This document shows positions 11,066 to 22,022 of a DNA stretch of 64,000 bases, one piece after another; within the stretch, counting starts at the first letter, position 1; every line of letters begins with the position of its first letter. This DNA comes from Phialophora verrucosa (Eukaryota > Ascomycota > Eurotiomycetes > Chaetothyriales > Herpotrichiellaceae): assembly GCA_002099365.1 (NCBI GenBank), contig MSED01000013.1, forward strand, positions 1,736,001 through 1,800,000, written 5' to 3'. The position numbers were made by a program, and so were the translations under genes. A model generated the notes under the pieces. That model had not been told where the DNA came from and made no database searches. It saw nothing but the letters and a program-made list of their open reading frames with translations.

Positions 11066-12878
11066 ATGGACGCCGTTGCCGTTGCTGTCGATGGAGCGAA
11101 CAAGCATCAGCTCACCCGAACTCGGGGCTTGCTGCTTGCAACCACGATTGTCCTCACCCAGTTCATCCAGATGGCCCCCTTTGGCGCGGGAATCAACAGC
11201 GCGCTTGCGATCGGAAAAGATCTGGGGGCAAACGAGTACAGCTCTGCATGGATTGCGGCCAGCTACCCACTCACCCAAGGGGCTTTCGTGCTCATGGGCG
11301 GGCGCCTAGGAATGATCTTCGGACACAAGAACATGGTTGTTGTCGCGGGGATCTGGTGGGTGATATTCTCACTCGTCTCGGGATTCACGAGGAACTTTAT
11401 CGCCCTTTGTACGATGCGAGCTCTCACCGGCATTGGCGGCGGTATGATGGTGCCCAACGCGATCGCGCTATTGACGATCACCTTCCCGCCCGGCCGAATG
11501 CGAAACATCACGGTCTCTCTTTTCGGCGCGATGGCTCCGTTGGGAGCCTCGGGAGGGTGCGTGCTGCCGGGACTGCTTGTCAAACTTGTGCCGTGGAAGT
11601 GGTTGTTTTTCTTTCTGTAAGTCGGCTTCCATTCGCGCAGTTGCGCACTCTGCTTCAGTTTCAGTTCCTGACCTGACTATACTAGAGCGATGCTCGGGGC
11701 AGCCGTCTTTACATTGTTTTATTTCGTCGTGCCTTCCGAGGGCGAGCCATTTGACAAGCACGGATCATTCGACTACCTCGGAGCCTACTTGGCGACGGCT
11801 GGTTTGATACTGTTCAATTTCGTCTGGAAGTATGTATCTCGGCGCCACCTCGTCCCTTTCTGTGGCCAAGGCTCACTAGAACGCAGTCAAGCGCCCGCTG
11901 TCGGATGGGACAAGCCCTACGAGTACATCCTCCTCATCGTCTCCGTGCTCCATATCGTCGCCTTCTTGATCTGGGAAGCGAAATATGCCCAGCAGCCGAT
12001 CCTCCCGTTCGGGATCTGGAAGGCACCGTCTTTCCTGCCCATGATCACTGCCACGTTCTTCACCTTTATGGCCGTCGGCATTCACGTATGGTACGTCACC
12101 GTGTGGAACAGCAACGTCCGCGGCTATAGCATGTTGTTGGTCGGGGCGGCGTGGCAACCGTTGACCATCTTCGGGACCCTAGCCGCCATTCTAAGTGGCA
12201 AGATCGTGAGATACATCTCCGCCGAGTGAGTAGCCTTTCCTGTCCTGTCCCGTCTTATCTTTGTCGCTGAGATTCTTGAAACAACGTCTCTCTGTTGTTG
12301 AACCCCTCAGTCCCGCCCCGCCACACAACGGCGCGTCCGCTCCTTCATCCCGGCTCTCCCAAGTCCCCTGTTCCGCGGAGCTAACCCACCCGTCCAGATA
12401 CATCATGGCAATGGGCGCGCTCGCCACAGCAGTGGTCATGGTCCTCATCGCCACCCAACCTGTTCCCCAGACATACTGGGCACAATGCTTCCCCTCGACC
12501 ATCATCCTCTCGTTCGGCCCGGACTTTATCTTCACGGCCGCGCAGATCATCGCTTCTAACGCCGTCCGCCGCAAACACCAAGGCATAGCGGGCTCGCTGA
12601 TCGGCACGGTCGCTTCCTACGGCTTGAGTACGGGGCTGGGCTTCGCGGCCACGGTCGAGGCATACACGAACGACAGCGGGACGAAGCCCGTCCAGGGGTA
12701 TAGACACGCGCTGTACCTCGGCGTGGGCATCGCGGGGGCGGCCATGGTCCTTGCGCTCGCTTTTGTCAGGATTCCCAAGGATGAGAGGGATGGGTGGGAT
12801 GAGGATGAGGAGGAGGTTGAGGTTGGAAATGGTCGACCAGACGCAGAGACCAGGCAAGAAGACAAAGCTATCTCGTGA
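11066..12878 (+). CDS. Major facilitator superfamily transporter, DHA2 (drug:H+ antiporter-2) type
   Basis: Predicted plasma-membrane or vacuolar efflux carrier of 504 residues. Exons are 11066-11616, 11686-11829, 11887-12225 and 12398-12878. Introns begin GTAAGT, GTATGT and GTGAGT, and all junctions keep frame. Visible signatures include SAWIAASYPLTQGAFVLMGG in helices 1-2, GGRLGMIFGHKN in loop 2-3, the helix 4-5 stretch MRALTGIGGGMMVPNAIALL, and NQAPAVGWDKPYEYI just after the second intron, which resembles the aminotriazole-resistance-like branch. The hydrophilic acidic tail (DEDEEEVEVGN) is cytoplasmic. The third intron, 172 nt, is longer than the others. Substrate is not predictable. Confidence 0.92.
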
Positions 12879-14218
12879 TCTGGGATTGTGTGATGCGGCC
12901 AGGATGCCTCGCCTCCTAGCTAGATCGCTGAGGGGGAGCGGGTGAGAATACGTCCATACATGCGTTGATTACCTCCGTGATAGATCATAGCGCTGATTAG
13001 CAGGCGGGCCTCTCCTCCTAGAAACCCGGGACTTGTCTATATTATCGGACTATCAGAGTATTGACCTATCAGAGTATAAGACAGCGGGCTACTTGCGCGC
13101 TGCGGACTATATGTAGTCTCTGCGTTTCTCGGGCTTTACACACTGGCATTCGAACCAACATCGCGCGATTCTCCTGCCATGTACGGACGTAGGACATGGA
13201 GTATAGAACCAGATGAATAACCGTGATAAGGGCGGGTCGTACACAGTTACTTGACGTACTGTACATACAAGAAGTATGACCGTCCAGCGTGTCCGGAAAT
13301 ACCCCCACGCGTGGCTTTTGCCTACTGGGACACACGCGAATCAGGCTCGGCTCGATCTCGAAAATGCCTCCGAGGTCGTCGTTAGGAATAGCCAGGACTG
13401 AGGTTTACAGGTTGAGACATTCTTGCTTCTGCTTTTGGAGAGGCTCATCATCCATTTGGCAGACGCAGTATGCAACGCGACAACACTAGTAAGGACGTAG
13501 ACAACGTGTGCGCGGGAAAGATGCTCCACTGAAGCTTTCAGCCTCCTCGATGACGAGGAGATACGCGCTACAGGTCGGATATTGGCATGGCAATTTTGTG
13601 CACGACGCACACTAATCGAGCTCTCACGAAGCTGGGCCTGGCGAGAGGTACCGAAAGTCGAAATATTAAACAAATGATTATGTTCTCATGCTTAAGATAA
13701 GTCATCATTGCTACGGTGAGCGGCGGCTCGGAATGAAAGTAGGCTCCGCCGCCGCTTCGTGGTACGGCTGGGTTAGAGAAGCAGTGGTTGCGTAGGTCGG
13801 AAGCATGAGTAACCAACCGGCATGACTGACTAACGGCAGTGTCCGTGACGCAGGGGTCTCTCACGAAGTCCGAGATGTTGCAGGTGTGGTGAGGGTCTCG
13901 CCCACAGGAACAGCCTGTTGACTGTGGGTTTCGTCCGTCAAGCTGGGTGTCTATGTGTGGCTCCTCGTGGTTGTGAGCTGTGATCCCGGGTTTAGCGGCG
14001 CGGACTTTTGTGGTGAGGAAAGCCTGTATCAGAGGGACATCATGTCTCGTTTGGAGACGCGGACGAATTGAAAAAGGGCCTTCACAGTATAAAATCGATG
14101 CTTCGTGGTCGGGGGAAGGGAAAGAACAAGAAGGCAACTCACAGAGACGGTCTATTCGAACACCAAGAACCCTACCGGTTGGAATCCTATTCGTGTTTCT
14201 ATCCACCTCGCTTGCGCC
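12879..14218. other. Intergenic region, no supported gene
   Basis: About 1.3 kb with only chance open frames. The longest, on the minus strand at 13568-14245, overlaps the start of the downstream dehydrogenase and resembles no family. The last 150 bases should hold the dehydrogenase promoter. Confidence 0.4.
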
Positions 14219-15094
14219 ATGCATTTCAGCACAGAGGTCGAGCACTTCGAACCCTATGATCGGATCTCACCAGCAAAATTGTCTTCGGAGTATGCGTCAA
14301 AGACTGTCTTGATCTCGGGCGGAGGTTATGGGATAGGAGCTTCCATTGCGCGTTCATTCGCAGAGGCACATGTGGCCAGCATCATCATTGCTGGCCGTAC
14401 CGAATCGAGGTTGAAAGCTACCGCCGACGGGTTGAAGGCGACTTATCCCGAGACAAAAGTCGAGTACCGTGTGGTGGACATCGCCTCGGAGAAGTCGGTC
14501 AAGGCCTTGTTTGAATCCATCACAACACCACTCGATATACTCGTCAATAATGCGGGATACCTCTCGAAGCCTGAGAACTTCGTCCATGCTGATTTGAAGG
14601 AATGGTGGAAGTCCTTCGAAATCAATGTACTGGGGACGGCGATGGTCCTGCAGCAATTCCTCCAGGCGCGAGCAAAACAGAACGCAGGGGAACAAGCTGT
14701 GGTCATCAATCTCAACAGTATCGCTGCCTATAACGTCCTTCTGCCAAATCTCCTTTCGGCTTACGTGGGCAGCAAGGCAGCGATGTGGAGAATGATGGAG
14801 ACCATCTCGATGGACGTCTTGGACAAGAAGGTGCTGCCCGGGGGGGCGCGACTTATCTCCATCCACCCGGGTGCTGTCAAAACCGACATGTATTGGAAGG
14901 CTGGCCTCGACGGCGTGGTGCAGGTCAAACCCACCGACCCTCGGCTTGCGGCTGAGTTTGTCGTCTGGAGTGCGAGTCAAGAGGCAGCCTTCCTGGCTAA
15001 CAGGATGGCTTGGGTGAATTGGGATGTTGACGAACTTGTGGCCAGGCAGGACGAGATTGTTGAAAAGGACAAGTTTAGAACTGCCATGTCCTGA
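14219..15094 (+). CDS. Short-chain dehydrogenase/reductase (classical SDR)
   Basis: NAD(P)-dependent oxidoreductase of 291 residues with a single exon, within the usual 250-300. The nucleotide-binding motif is SGGGYGIGAS near residue 33, a variant of TGxxxGIG. Next come AGRTESRL, the structural VNNAG motif near residue 111, an INLNSIAAY stretch carrying the catalytic Ser, and the YVGSK pair (Tyr and Lys) near residue 183. ISIHPGAVKTDM follows in the usual place. The start at 14219 (MHFSTEVEHF) sits well before the first beta strand; an upstream open frame to 14105 looks non-coding. The Arg in AGRTESR suggests NADP preference, an inference. Substrate unknown. Confidence 0.92.
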   Translation: MHFSTEVEHFEPYDRISPAKLSSEYASKTVLISGGGYGIGASIARSFAEAHVASIIIAGRTESRLKATADGLKATYPETKVEYRVVDIASEKSVKALFESITTPLDILVNNAGYLSKPENFVHADLKEWWKSFEINVLGTAMVLQQFLQARAKQNAGEQAVVINLNSIAAYNVLLPNLLSAYVGSKAAMWRMMETISMDVLDKKVLPGGARLISIHPGAVKTDMYWKAGLDGVVQVKPTDPRLAAEFVVWSASQEAAFLANRMAWVNWDVDELVARQDEIVEKDKFRTAMS

Positions 15095-15304
15095 CTCTCA
15101 CGTGCTCTCTGAATAGGCTGCAGATAGAGACAAGGTATGGCTGCCACATGCTTGATTGCAAATGAACCTGGTCAATGGTGGGAATTCGGAGTTGGAGTTT
15201 CTCGATTGTGGCGCAGTCTGCGCAGTCTCTCGGGAGACCTTCCTTATTTGTCTGCTTATCGTTATCGCGCCGCCCCGCTCGGAGTCTCGCAGTCGCCCCG
15301 GCAT

Positions 15305-15311
15305 TGAGTCA
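15305..15311 (+). promoter_or_regulatory. TGAGTCA general amino acid control element (Gcn4/CpcA-type site)
   Basis: A perfect palindromic-type TGAGTCA lies 85 bp before the HIS4 start codon. In yeasts and filamentous fungi this is the binding site of Gcn4/CPC1/CpcA, which induces amino-acid biosynthesis on starvation, and HIS4 is a classical target. Function here is inferred from position and sequence. Confidence 0.7.
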
Positions 15312-15395
15312 AAAATAACCAAAAAAGTTGTTGGGCATTTTTCTGCACAGCGCCGCTTCTCTGCAATTCTCAATAGTTGAAACCTCGCGGCAACG

Positions 15396-18209
15396 ATGGG
15401 TACGGGACTCCTAGTTGCTGTCGATCCTGAGGCCATCCTCCGCGACGAAATCAAAGGCCTGACCTTGCAGCAGGTGGCATACCTTGGGCACTGTCTAGTC
15501 CAGGTCACGCCAGAAAACTTCCCCTCGAGTCTCACGTTCCTCCACCAAAACTTCACCAAGCTTGATATATACTTTGATGTCAGGAAGCTGAAGAGCTGGG
15601 ATAATGTGGTTGACGTGCTCAACAATGGGGCGTCCAAAATCTTTGTCACCTTCGAACAGTTGAAGGTGCTGGCGCAGGAGCCGACCATTTCACCCGACCG
15701 TCTCGTTTTGACAATTTCCCTTGTCAGCCCAAAGACCGATATAACGAAACTCAAAGCCTTCCTTGAGGAGAACCCAAGATGGAAAACTTCGGAGTGGGCG
15801 TTTGACGGTGACAAGGGCAACGAGCTTGTTGATACTGTCTTGAAAGACTTGGACAATTACCCCCCAAGCCAGGATCAAACCATTTATGTCGCAGTAGCCA
15901 GTGAAACTGATGGAAGGAATCTACTCCATGAGTACCCTGGCAATGCGCTCATTGTTTCGTCCACGAAATTAACGTTCGATCAATCTCAGCCGTCTGACAA
16001 GGATTTAATGTCGGCTGTGGAGTTGATCGTCGCGGGAGCTACCCCGGATCGGAAGACCGGACTCTATGCTACCACGGTAGTTGATGAGCGTGGGGTCACC
16101 CTGGGACTGGTCTGGAGCAGCAACGAAAGCCTTGCCGAGGCGCTGAAGACTGGCACGGGTGTGTATCAAAGTCGGAAGCGAGGCCTATGGCACAAAGGAG
16201 CCTCGAGCGGCGATACACAAGAACTCATCAGCATCGGCTTCGACTGTGACAAAGACTGCTTGATTTTTAGAGTCCATCAGAAAGGCCGAGGCTTTTGCCA
16301 TCTCGGAACAATGTCATGTTGGGGTAGAGTTGCCGGCCTCTCAAGGTTGCAGAAGACTTTACAAGACCGCAAGATCGACGCCCCCGAAGGCTCATACACC
16401 GCGCGCCTCTTCAACGACCCCAGACTTGTCAATGCAAAGATCAAGGAGGAGGCTGACGAACTTTGTGCGGCAAGCACGAAAGAGGATATTGCCTCCGAGG
16501 CAGCCGACCTTCTTTACTTCGCCCTTGCTCGATGCATAGCAGCTGATGTGACCCTGGAAGACATTGAGAGGAACCTTGACTTGAAGAGTCTGAAAGTCAA
16601 GCGTCGGAAAGGCGATGCAAAACCCCAATACGTCGAAGAGAAGCCTGTAAGCGACCAAGGACAAGCACAGGCCGAGAGCAATGGAGCCAACGGCCACCGC
16701 GATGAAGAAGTCAAGGAAGCTGCATCAGTGCCGAAAGAGCCCTCTGATCCTGCTGGCAAAAATGCATCGCGTCGTATACAGATGACGCGTTATTCCACAT
16801 CACAGACCTTCTCGGACGACATTCTAAAGGCGGCATTGCAGCGACCTTCACAGAAGTCAAACGAAAAGATCATGTCACTCGTTCAGCCGATCATTACCGA
16901 TGTCCGAACAAAGGGTGATTCGGCGGTCTTGAAGTACACGCATAAATTTGAACGGGCCACGAGCCTGAAATCACCAGTATTAAAGGCACCATTCCCAGAA
17001 TCCCTCATGCAGCTACCTGAAGAAACCATCAAAGCAATCAATATCTCGTACGACAACATCCTGAAATTCCATTCTGCTCAGAAGCCATCGGCACCATTAA
17101 TCGTGGAGACCATGCCCGGTGTGACGTGCTCTCGGTTCTCGAGACCGATCGAGAAAGTCGGCCTCTACATTCCGGGCGGTACGGCGGTCTTGCCGTCGAC
17201 GGCTCTCATGCTAGGGGTACCGGCGATGGCTGCAGGATGCAAGAGTATTGTCCTCGCGTCACCTCCCCGATCCGATGGCACAGTCACACCGGAGATTGTG
17301 TATATCGCGCACAAAGTCGGAGCAGAAGCCATTGTCCTTGCAGGCGGAGCCCAAGCGGTTGCTGCAATGGCTTACGGCACGGAATCTATCACCAAAGTGG
17401 ATAAGATCTTGGGTCCAGGAAATCAGTTCGTGACCGCTGCGAAGATGATTGTGAGCAATGATACTTCCGCGGCCGTCTCGATCGACATGCCGGCTGGCCC
17501 TTCCGAAGTGCTCGTCATCGCAGATCATACGGCCGACCCTGCCTTTGTCGCTAGCGATCTTCTCAGCCAAGCTGAGCATGGAACAGACAGTCAGGTCGTC
17601 CTGATTGCCGTTGATCTTGATGAGAAGCAACTCCAAGCGATCGAAGACGAAGTCCATAAACAAGCATATGAGCTTCCTCGTGTCGACATCGTACGAGGTG
17701 CAATCGAGCACAGCGTAACCATCTCAGCTGGCTCTCTCAAAGAGGCACTCAAATGGTCGAATTACTACGCTCCGGAGCATCTCATCCTGCAGATTGCAGA
17801 TCCTCGCGCCGCCTTGCCAGATATCCAAAATGCAGGCTCTGTGTTCCTCGGCGGTTGGACGCCAGAGTCGGTTGGCGACTACTCTGCAGGCGTCAATCAT
17901 AGCTTACCGACGTATGGCTACGCGAGACAGTATAGCGGCGTCAATCTCGGAAGCTTCATGAAGCATATCACCAGCAGTGAAGTCACCGAGCAAGGTGTCG
18001 GTGAAGTTGGTTATGCTGTTATGGAGCTTGCTAGATGTGAAGGACTTGATGCTCATCGGCGGGCAATGGAGCTTCGTCTAGAGAAACTCGGGCTAGTCCC
18101 GAGAAAAGCCGCAAAGACCCCCACCGCCTCATCGCAGGAGACGGAAAAGCACGTTACGTCAGATTCGGTTGATGGGAAAGAAGACCAGACAGACCAGGCA
18201 AATCCCTGA
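15396..18209 (+). CDS. HIS4: Histidine biosynthesis trifunctional protein (PR-AMP cyclohydrolase, PR-ATP pyrophosphatase, histidinol dehydrogenase)
   Basis: Single-exon, 937-residue cytosolic enzyme catalysing steps 2, 3, 9 and 10 of histidine synthesis. The first ~225 residues are the fungal N-terminal region. The HisI cyclohydrolase domain spans about 225-315 (GLVWSSNESLAEA, RKRGLWHKGASSGD, and a FDCDKD metal-binding stretch). HisE is at about 316-410 (KIKEEADELCAAS). After a linker of about 50 residues rich in Lys, Glu and Asn, histidinol dehydrogenase covers about 460-910. Its catalytic groups are visible: LSQAEHG near 722, YAPEHL near 790 and GDYSAGVNHSLPT near 825. It is longer than yeast His4 (799) because of the linker and a disordered tail. 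A Gcn4-type site lies upstream. Confidence 0.98.
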   Translation: MGTGLLVAVDPEAILRDEIKGLTLQQVAYLGHCLVQVTPENFPSSLTFLHQNFTKLDIYFDVRKLKSWDNVVDVLNNGASKIFVTFEQLKVLAQEPTISPDRLVLTISLVSPKTDITKLKAFLEENPRWKTSEWAFDGDKGNELVDTVLKDLDNYPPSQDQTIYVAVASETDGRNLLHEYPGNALIVSSTKLTFDQSQPSDKDLMSAVELIVAGATPDRKTGLYATTVVDERGVTLGLVWSSNESLAEALKTGTGVYQSRKRGLWHKGASSGDTQELISIGFDCDKDCLIFRVHQKGRGFCHLGTMSCWGRVAGLSRLQKTLQDRKIDAPEGSYTARLFNDPRLVNAKIKEEADELCAASTKEDIASEAADLLYFALARCIAADVTLEDIERNLDLKSLKVKRRKGDAKPQYVEEKPVSDQGQAQAESNGANGHRDEEVKEAASVPKEPSDPAGKNASRRIQMTRYSTSQTFSDDILKAALQRPSQKSNEKIMSLVQPIITDVRTKGDSAVLKYTHKFERATSLKSPVLKAPFPESLMQLPEETIKAINISYDNILKFHSAQKPSAPLIVETMPGVTCSRFSRPIEKVGLYIPGGTAVLPSTALMLGVPAMAAGCKSIVLASPPRSDGTVTPEIVYIAHKVGAEAIVLAGGAQAVAAMAYGTESITKVDKILGPGNQFVTAAKMIVSNDTSAAVSIDMPAGPSEVLVIADHTADPAFVASDLLSQAEHGTDSQVVLIAVDLDEKQLQAIEDEVHKQAYELPRVDIVRGAIEHSVTISAGSLKEALKWSNYYAPEHLILQIADPRAALPDIQNAGSVFLGGWTPESVGDYSAGVNHSLPTYGYARQYSGVNLGSFMKHITSSEVTEQGVGEVGYAVMELARCEGLDAHRRAMELRLEKLGLVPRKAAKTPTASSQETEKHVTSDSVDGKEDQTDQANP

Positions 18210-18578
18210 GCAAGGTCATGCGGATGAGCGATTTGTCGAAGCAGGCGTCAGTGGCACTTTATCAACTGTATCATGAATAACTCGACCAAATTCAAGGAAT
18301 AGTGCGGAATAGATTGGGTACAAGGAAAGATTAGAGCGCCCCACTGGCATCTAGAAGAATTGGGTTTCCCTCACGCAGCCTCGTTGAAGAACAAGGCTGA
18401 GTGGCTGACTAATTTGTTAGTCCGGAACAACGTTGATCCGTGCCTCAGGCAGCAACTGAAGCTTTTCTATGGTTGATTTCAAACTTAGATGTTTCCCTTG
18501 AAATATCGCCCGCCAACGTCCAAAGGCTTCTCGAGGATGGCAATAGACCTCATCGTCTCCTAGTCAACGTCTTCCGCC
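18210..18578 (+). other. Short intergenic region
   Basis: 369 bases between HIS4 and a Zn2Cys6 gene, both on the plus strand. It holds the HIS4 3' end and the next promoter. No other feature is seen. Confidence 0.4.
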
Positions 18579-20762
18579 ATGAGCCCAACTGACGCGCCTG
18601 AAGTCCATAGCGATGGCAGCGACGACAGTGATGATGCGGAGCAATACAAGGGCGCCGCCCCGAGAGCCAAAACCGTCAGATCAAGTCGAGCGTGTATAAC
18701 TTGCAGACGAATGAAGACGAGGTGCGAGATTGACGAGGCACTAGGAAGTGCATGCAAACTGTGCATCAGGACAAGGCGTCAATGCATCATGCAAGACATA
18801 CCGCGACGACGGAAAAGAAAGACGACCGAGAGAGTGGCAGACCTTGAACAGAAGATCAACGTCCTGACGGCGTTACTTGCATCAAAAGAGCCAGGCGCAT
18901 CCACTACCGACACTGATTCCGTACCTACTCGCCTGGGCCCTGACCAGGACTCGCCCGTAATCTCAGAAGAGAGCCTCTTGGCGGAAGCGATGTCTCGAGG
19001 CCTCTTGGACTGGGAAACTGCGCGCGCGGCCTTTGACAGATACAAGCATGAAATGAGCCACTACTTTCCGTTCGTGGTCTTTCCAGAAACCACGGATGCT
19101 AAAGTGCTCAGAGAGCAACAGCCCTTGTTGTTTTTTGCCATCATTACCATCTCCATTTCCAGGATGCAGAGCAAGGTCGACGCAGAACTTTGCGACATCT
19201 TGATCAAGGACCTTGCGCTGCGAATCATGTACAAGGGGGAAAGGAGCCTTGAGTTGGTGCAGGCCCTGCTTGTCCATGTCTCCTTCTACTCAAGGACGCT
19301 ACAGATGCGCGACCTAAACTTCAATCAGATGACACACATCGCAAGCACCATGGCAACCGATATAGGCTTAGGGAGGCGTCCTCATAAAGCAACCTCGGAG
19401 CAACGCAACGGTCCCTACCAATTGGAATCCCTTGCTGCGCGAAGGGCCTGGTTAGGATGCTACTATATGGCCACAAGGTGGGTCATGAATAATGCCGTTG
19501 TGGCACTGCTGACTTTTCTGCAGCATCTCAATGTCTCTCCGCCACCCTGCCTTTGTCCGCTGGTCTGTGTACACTGAAGAGTGTCTGGATATCCTCTCAG
19601 CCGAACCCCCCGCATTGCCAAGTGATGTCTGGTTATGTGACTTGATACGCATCCAGCGGATTGCTGAGGCTGGGTCGTTATCCTTCTCCATGGACGACCC
19701 CGGCGCGATTGTGACTCTTCGGGACGTCAGAATCCAGTATCAGCTGCGAGGCTTTCGTCAGCAACTCGATTACTGGCGGCGACATGTAAGAACGAATTTA
19801 AGCCTACGTAAGTCTTCTGTCAGTTAGAGGGGTCAGATCTATTGTAATACTGACTTCAGCCTCGCGAAGCCTACGCCCGGCACGTCGCGGCAAGTACTGA
19901 TCTCTTCATCAATGAGATAGCCCTCCACCCGGAGCACGACATAGATGATCTCCGGTCGCCTCTCCGCGTTCCTCAGACTACCGGACTCGACGAGCTAGCC
20001 TTGAAATTCAAAGACCTGCATTTCATTCCCGCCAGGGAGGAGGCCCTCTTTGCCTGCCTGGCCGCAATTCATGAGTGCTTCGATGCTTTGCTCTCCATGG
20101 ACTTGGCTATGGCTTGCGCACTGCCCAATCTCTTCTTCGTGCGTACCGGCTACGCCGCTCGAGCGCTGCGCAAGTTACTCAACATCTGTGACAGCCAGGC
20201 GGAATACGAAGGTAGATCCCATATCGACGTAAGAGATTTGAAGTTCGAAGAATATCTGAACTCCATCATTGCTCTACTGGGAAGAGTTCATTCTGAAAAC
20301 AACTCTACTGTTGCCCGAGCCTTCGGTTTAGTCCTTGCACAGATCAAGGCTCAAGCTTTGGAATCGTCCAAGTTGCTCTCGGCGATCAAATTGCCGGACG
20401 ATGGCACCGGCATCGACCCGAAATTCGACCCGAATTCAAACTTTTCAATAGGTTCAAAAGGGCCATACGATCATTGCTGCCTTCAGTTAGGGAAGATAGA
20501 TGCAGTGTCCCAGCCTGATTATCCCACTGGGACGCCATTCGCGGTTCCTCTCACCGATCCAGGACAACCTCCTCCGGTTGCTGGCCCTCTACATCTGCAG
20601 GCTCAAGTTGACACGAGCCAGTGGCAACCGAGCGATGCGAGTGATGCATTTATGACGGGCATTGATGTTCTGCAGTGGTTCGAACAAGATATCGCCTTGA
20701 GCTCTGGTATGTTCGACTATGACGGCATGGGTGGACAGCCTTCAGATGGGCATTGGCAGTAG
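18579..20762 (+). CDS. Zn2Cys6 transcription factor (War1-like architecture)
   Basis: Nuclear zinc-cluster regulator of about 690 residues. An acidic N-terminus precedes the cluster at residues 39-69 (CITCRRMKTRC, then CKLC and a last Cys after six residues; X9 in the central loop). A basic linker RRRKRK and a short coiled coil (VADLEQKINVLTALLA) follow. The middle region has ISMSLRHPAFVRW after intron 1, typical of fungal regulators of this class. Exons are 18579-19477, 19524 to about 19807, and about 19870 to 20762. The first intron, 46 nt, is secure. The second is ambiguous: GTAAGT at 19808 with AG at 19869, or GTAAGA at 19786 with the better TTCAG at 19859; both keep frame. Likeness to the weak-acid regulator War1 is by general layout only. 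Confidence 0.82.
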
Positions 20763-22022
20763 CAACGCCGGTTCGTAACGCGTGTGCACAATTACGATGA
20801 CATGGACACATTCAGCTCTGGGGAACCCTTTGTCCATTTGTACTACGATCGATACCCGGTTTTCGGCAGATTGTTCCTGGAATTCTCTCAGCTTATCTCT
20901 AATACCTTATGCACTCAACTCAATCTTCAAATACAAGATTCGACAACGAACTTTATGACCTCGTCCACGGCGACTTCCACTGCACTCGCATCCTTCCATA
21001 TCATCGCTGATACTTTGACAAGCTGCTTCTCCATATACATGAAGCTGAACGGAGATCCAGAACTTCGGCACGTTTGTGGAGCCTAAGAATCTTCCGGCTT
21101 TGTCCGAGGTACCACAAAAACCACATATGCTCTTAGAGGCCTATTGACAATTCTACGCCGTAGAAGCATTCCCAGAGTATCAGACGGATAATTTCATCCT
21201 CGGAAGTCTCTAATCCGGTCAAGTTCAGTGCCTCCAACTCGCGCTTTAGCTGCGACGACAAGCATGAGACGAACAACGCTCCTGGAGGTAGCCCAATAAA
21301 TGCTGCGACATCCCCGATTAACAGCACAAATCGGACAAGATTATTCAGAGGGGAGAGCTGGGTCAAATATGACAGCGTGAGCAGATGATAGTCTGCGCGA
21401 TGTACCATGCTTGATGAGATCCCATAGTCCTCCACAGTCATCTTTTTCAAGGCTCCAACAGTTGCCATCTCCTTCATCATCAGGAACTGTCTTTGCCACG
21501 AGAGATAGCACAATATCTGCGCCCCCAACAGCTTCGTCATTCCGTTCTGACCAGGTGTCCGACAGGGCGGTTTCTCTGGTACAATTTGGCCCCTTAGTAA
21601 AATGGAAGGCGGACGGTCGATTTGATAACGCGGACTGCTAGCCACCGTTCCCCACCATGAGCGCCTCCTCATCCATCGACCCCTACAGCGGAATCCATAC
21701 TCGACGCCGTACCCCAAATCAAGCTTCGACCAGGGGGGCGAACGACTCATATGTCGAGACAGCTGTGACTCAGCGGATTTTTCACCTGAATCAGCAAGAG
21801 TTTCCGGTCGATATCTACGGGACTATTCCTCATTCGCGGTAGACCACTAGTCTTGAGTCAAGGCTGCCAACCGCGGGCACAGGACTCATCTACCGAAAGT
21901 ATGACCGGACGCCTGAAGCCCTACAGCAAGAGAACTGCGACGCTAGCCAAGGTTCGGCAATCGTCTAGCCTCGCCAAAGGGCTCACGTACACGTTTTGAA
22001 AGAATTGTGGCGACGGCATTGC
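20763..22022. other. Intergenic region with a possible decayed gene
   Basis: No intact gene is supported between the Zn2Cys6 gene and the bZIP. A minus-strand open frame at 21133-21750 has protein-like composition and is listed separately. Short plus-strand frames at 20784-21086 and 21657-21842 have no recognisable similarity. Confidence 0.35.
21133..21750 (-). other. Protein-like open frame, possibly a relic
   Basis: This 205-codon frame starts at ATG 21750. Its second half has a regular hydrophobic helical pattern (LNNLVRFVLLIGDVAAF) and ends DEIIRLILWECFYGVELSIG before a TAA. The ending is loosely like the E-RR-WW-x-x-Y-x-x-D-R-x-L-S stretch of the fungal-specific transcription factor domain, but the match is weak. 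No zinc cluster lies upstream in frame, and the sequence after the stop does not continue clearly. It could be a decayed regulator, an exon of an unrecognised gene, or chance. Confidence 0.25.

Noticed and set aside
13568..14245. 225-codon minus-strand frame before the short-chain dehydrogenase
   Set aside because: Overlaps the dehydrogenase start and promoter, and has no domain or regular secondary structure pattern.
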